Below, piece by piece: positions 6,235 to 6,295 of a stretch of DNA of 6,295 nt. The stretch comes from Desulfobacterales bacterium (GTDB lineage Bacteria; Desulfobacterota; Desulfobacteria; Desulfobacterales; Desulfobacteraceae): contig JAKSBO010000323.1 of NCBI GenBank assembly GCA_022361095.1, positions 1-6,295 of the forward strand, read 5' to 3'. Under the pieces are notes generated by a model, which was not told the DNA's origin, ran no database searches, and saw only the letters and a program-made list of their open reading frames with translations. How positions within the stretch are numbered: the stretch's first letter is position 1; the number at the start of each line of letters is the position of its first letter. Position numbers and translations under genes: made by a program.

Positions 6235-6294
6235 CTATTCCAAAGCGATGATGCCTTCAAGGATGGCATATTTGGTTAATCCGGCCACTGAAAA
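6235..6294 (-). CDS. C-terminal end of a LuxR/FixJ-type DNA-binding regulator (cut by window edge)
   Basis: Only the last 19 codons and a TAG stop are inside the window, reading FSVAGLTKYAILEGIIALE. This closely resembles the final helix region of LuxR/NarL/FixJ-type helix-turn-helix domains, where a form such as SVAGLTKYAIREGLTSL is typical. It is therefore probably the 3' end of a response regulator transcription factor. The stop lies 45 bases before the hybrid kinase on the same strand, in the pattern of a two-component operon. Whether the missing part carries a receiver, PAS or other domain cannot be seen. The call rests on a short stretch of sequence. Confidence 0.7.
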   Translation of the reverse strand, partial: FSVAGLTKYAILEGIIALE

Positions 6295-6295
6295 A

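Noticed and set aside
1..6295. CRISPR arrays, tRNA or rRNA genes, insertion sequences
   Set aside because: No regularly spaced repeats, no cloverleaf-like or rRNA-like sequence, and no transposase frame were seen on either strand.

Overview
The window looks like an ordinary housekeeping stretch of a bacterial chromosome. Family-level resemblance points to a Gram-negative bacterium, most likely in the Desulfobacterota (Desulfobacterales-like). The reasons are the adjacent hisS-aspS pair, the AspRS subtype, a HisRS with a Cys-rich insertion, a complete minCDE operon, and a FixJ/NarL-type regulator next to a soluble hybrid histidine kinase. This placement is an inference; no marker such as rRNA is present.

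Layout. Bases 2-976 (+) encode the last 324 residues of histidyl-tRNA synthetase (hisS), cut by the left edge. After 24 bases comes a complete aspartyl-tRNA synthetase (aspS, 1001-2788, +, GTG start). The 184-base gap between aspS and the convergent minE holds a strong hairpin that can terminate transcription in both directions, bracketed by an exact 12-base direct repeat. A 12-base palindrome follows minE. On the minus strand the order of transcription is minC (4766-4077), minD (4044-3250, probable TTG start) and minE (3239-2973). A near-consensus sigma-70 promoter (TTGACA, 17-base spacer, TATAGT) lies just upstream of minC. Further right, also on the minus strand, is a 384-residue soluble hybrid histidine kinase/receiver protein (6189-5035). 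It is preceded by the last 19 codons of a LuxR-type DNA-binding domain (6294-6235), which is cut by the right edge.

How the genes work together. The first two genes charge tRNAs for translation and are probably co-transcribed from a promoter outside the window. MinC, MinD and MinE form the oscillating system that keeps the FtsZ division ring at mid-cell; all three look intact with their key residues. The kinase and the upstream LuxR-type protein look like one two-component signalling unit whose stimulus cannot be read from the sequence.

I found no mobile gene, CRISPR array, rRNA or tRNA, and no convincing new system. The most useful second looks are the kinase/regulator pair, the AspRS specificity residue, the repeats around the aspS-minE terminator, and the intergenic stretch at 4887-5034.
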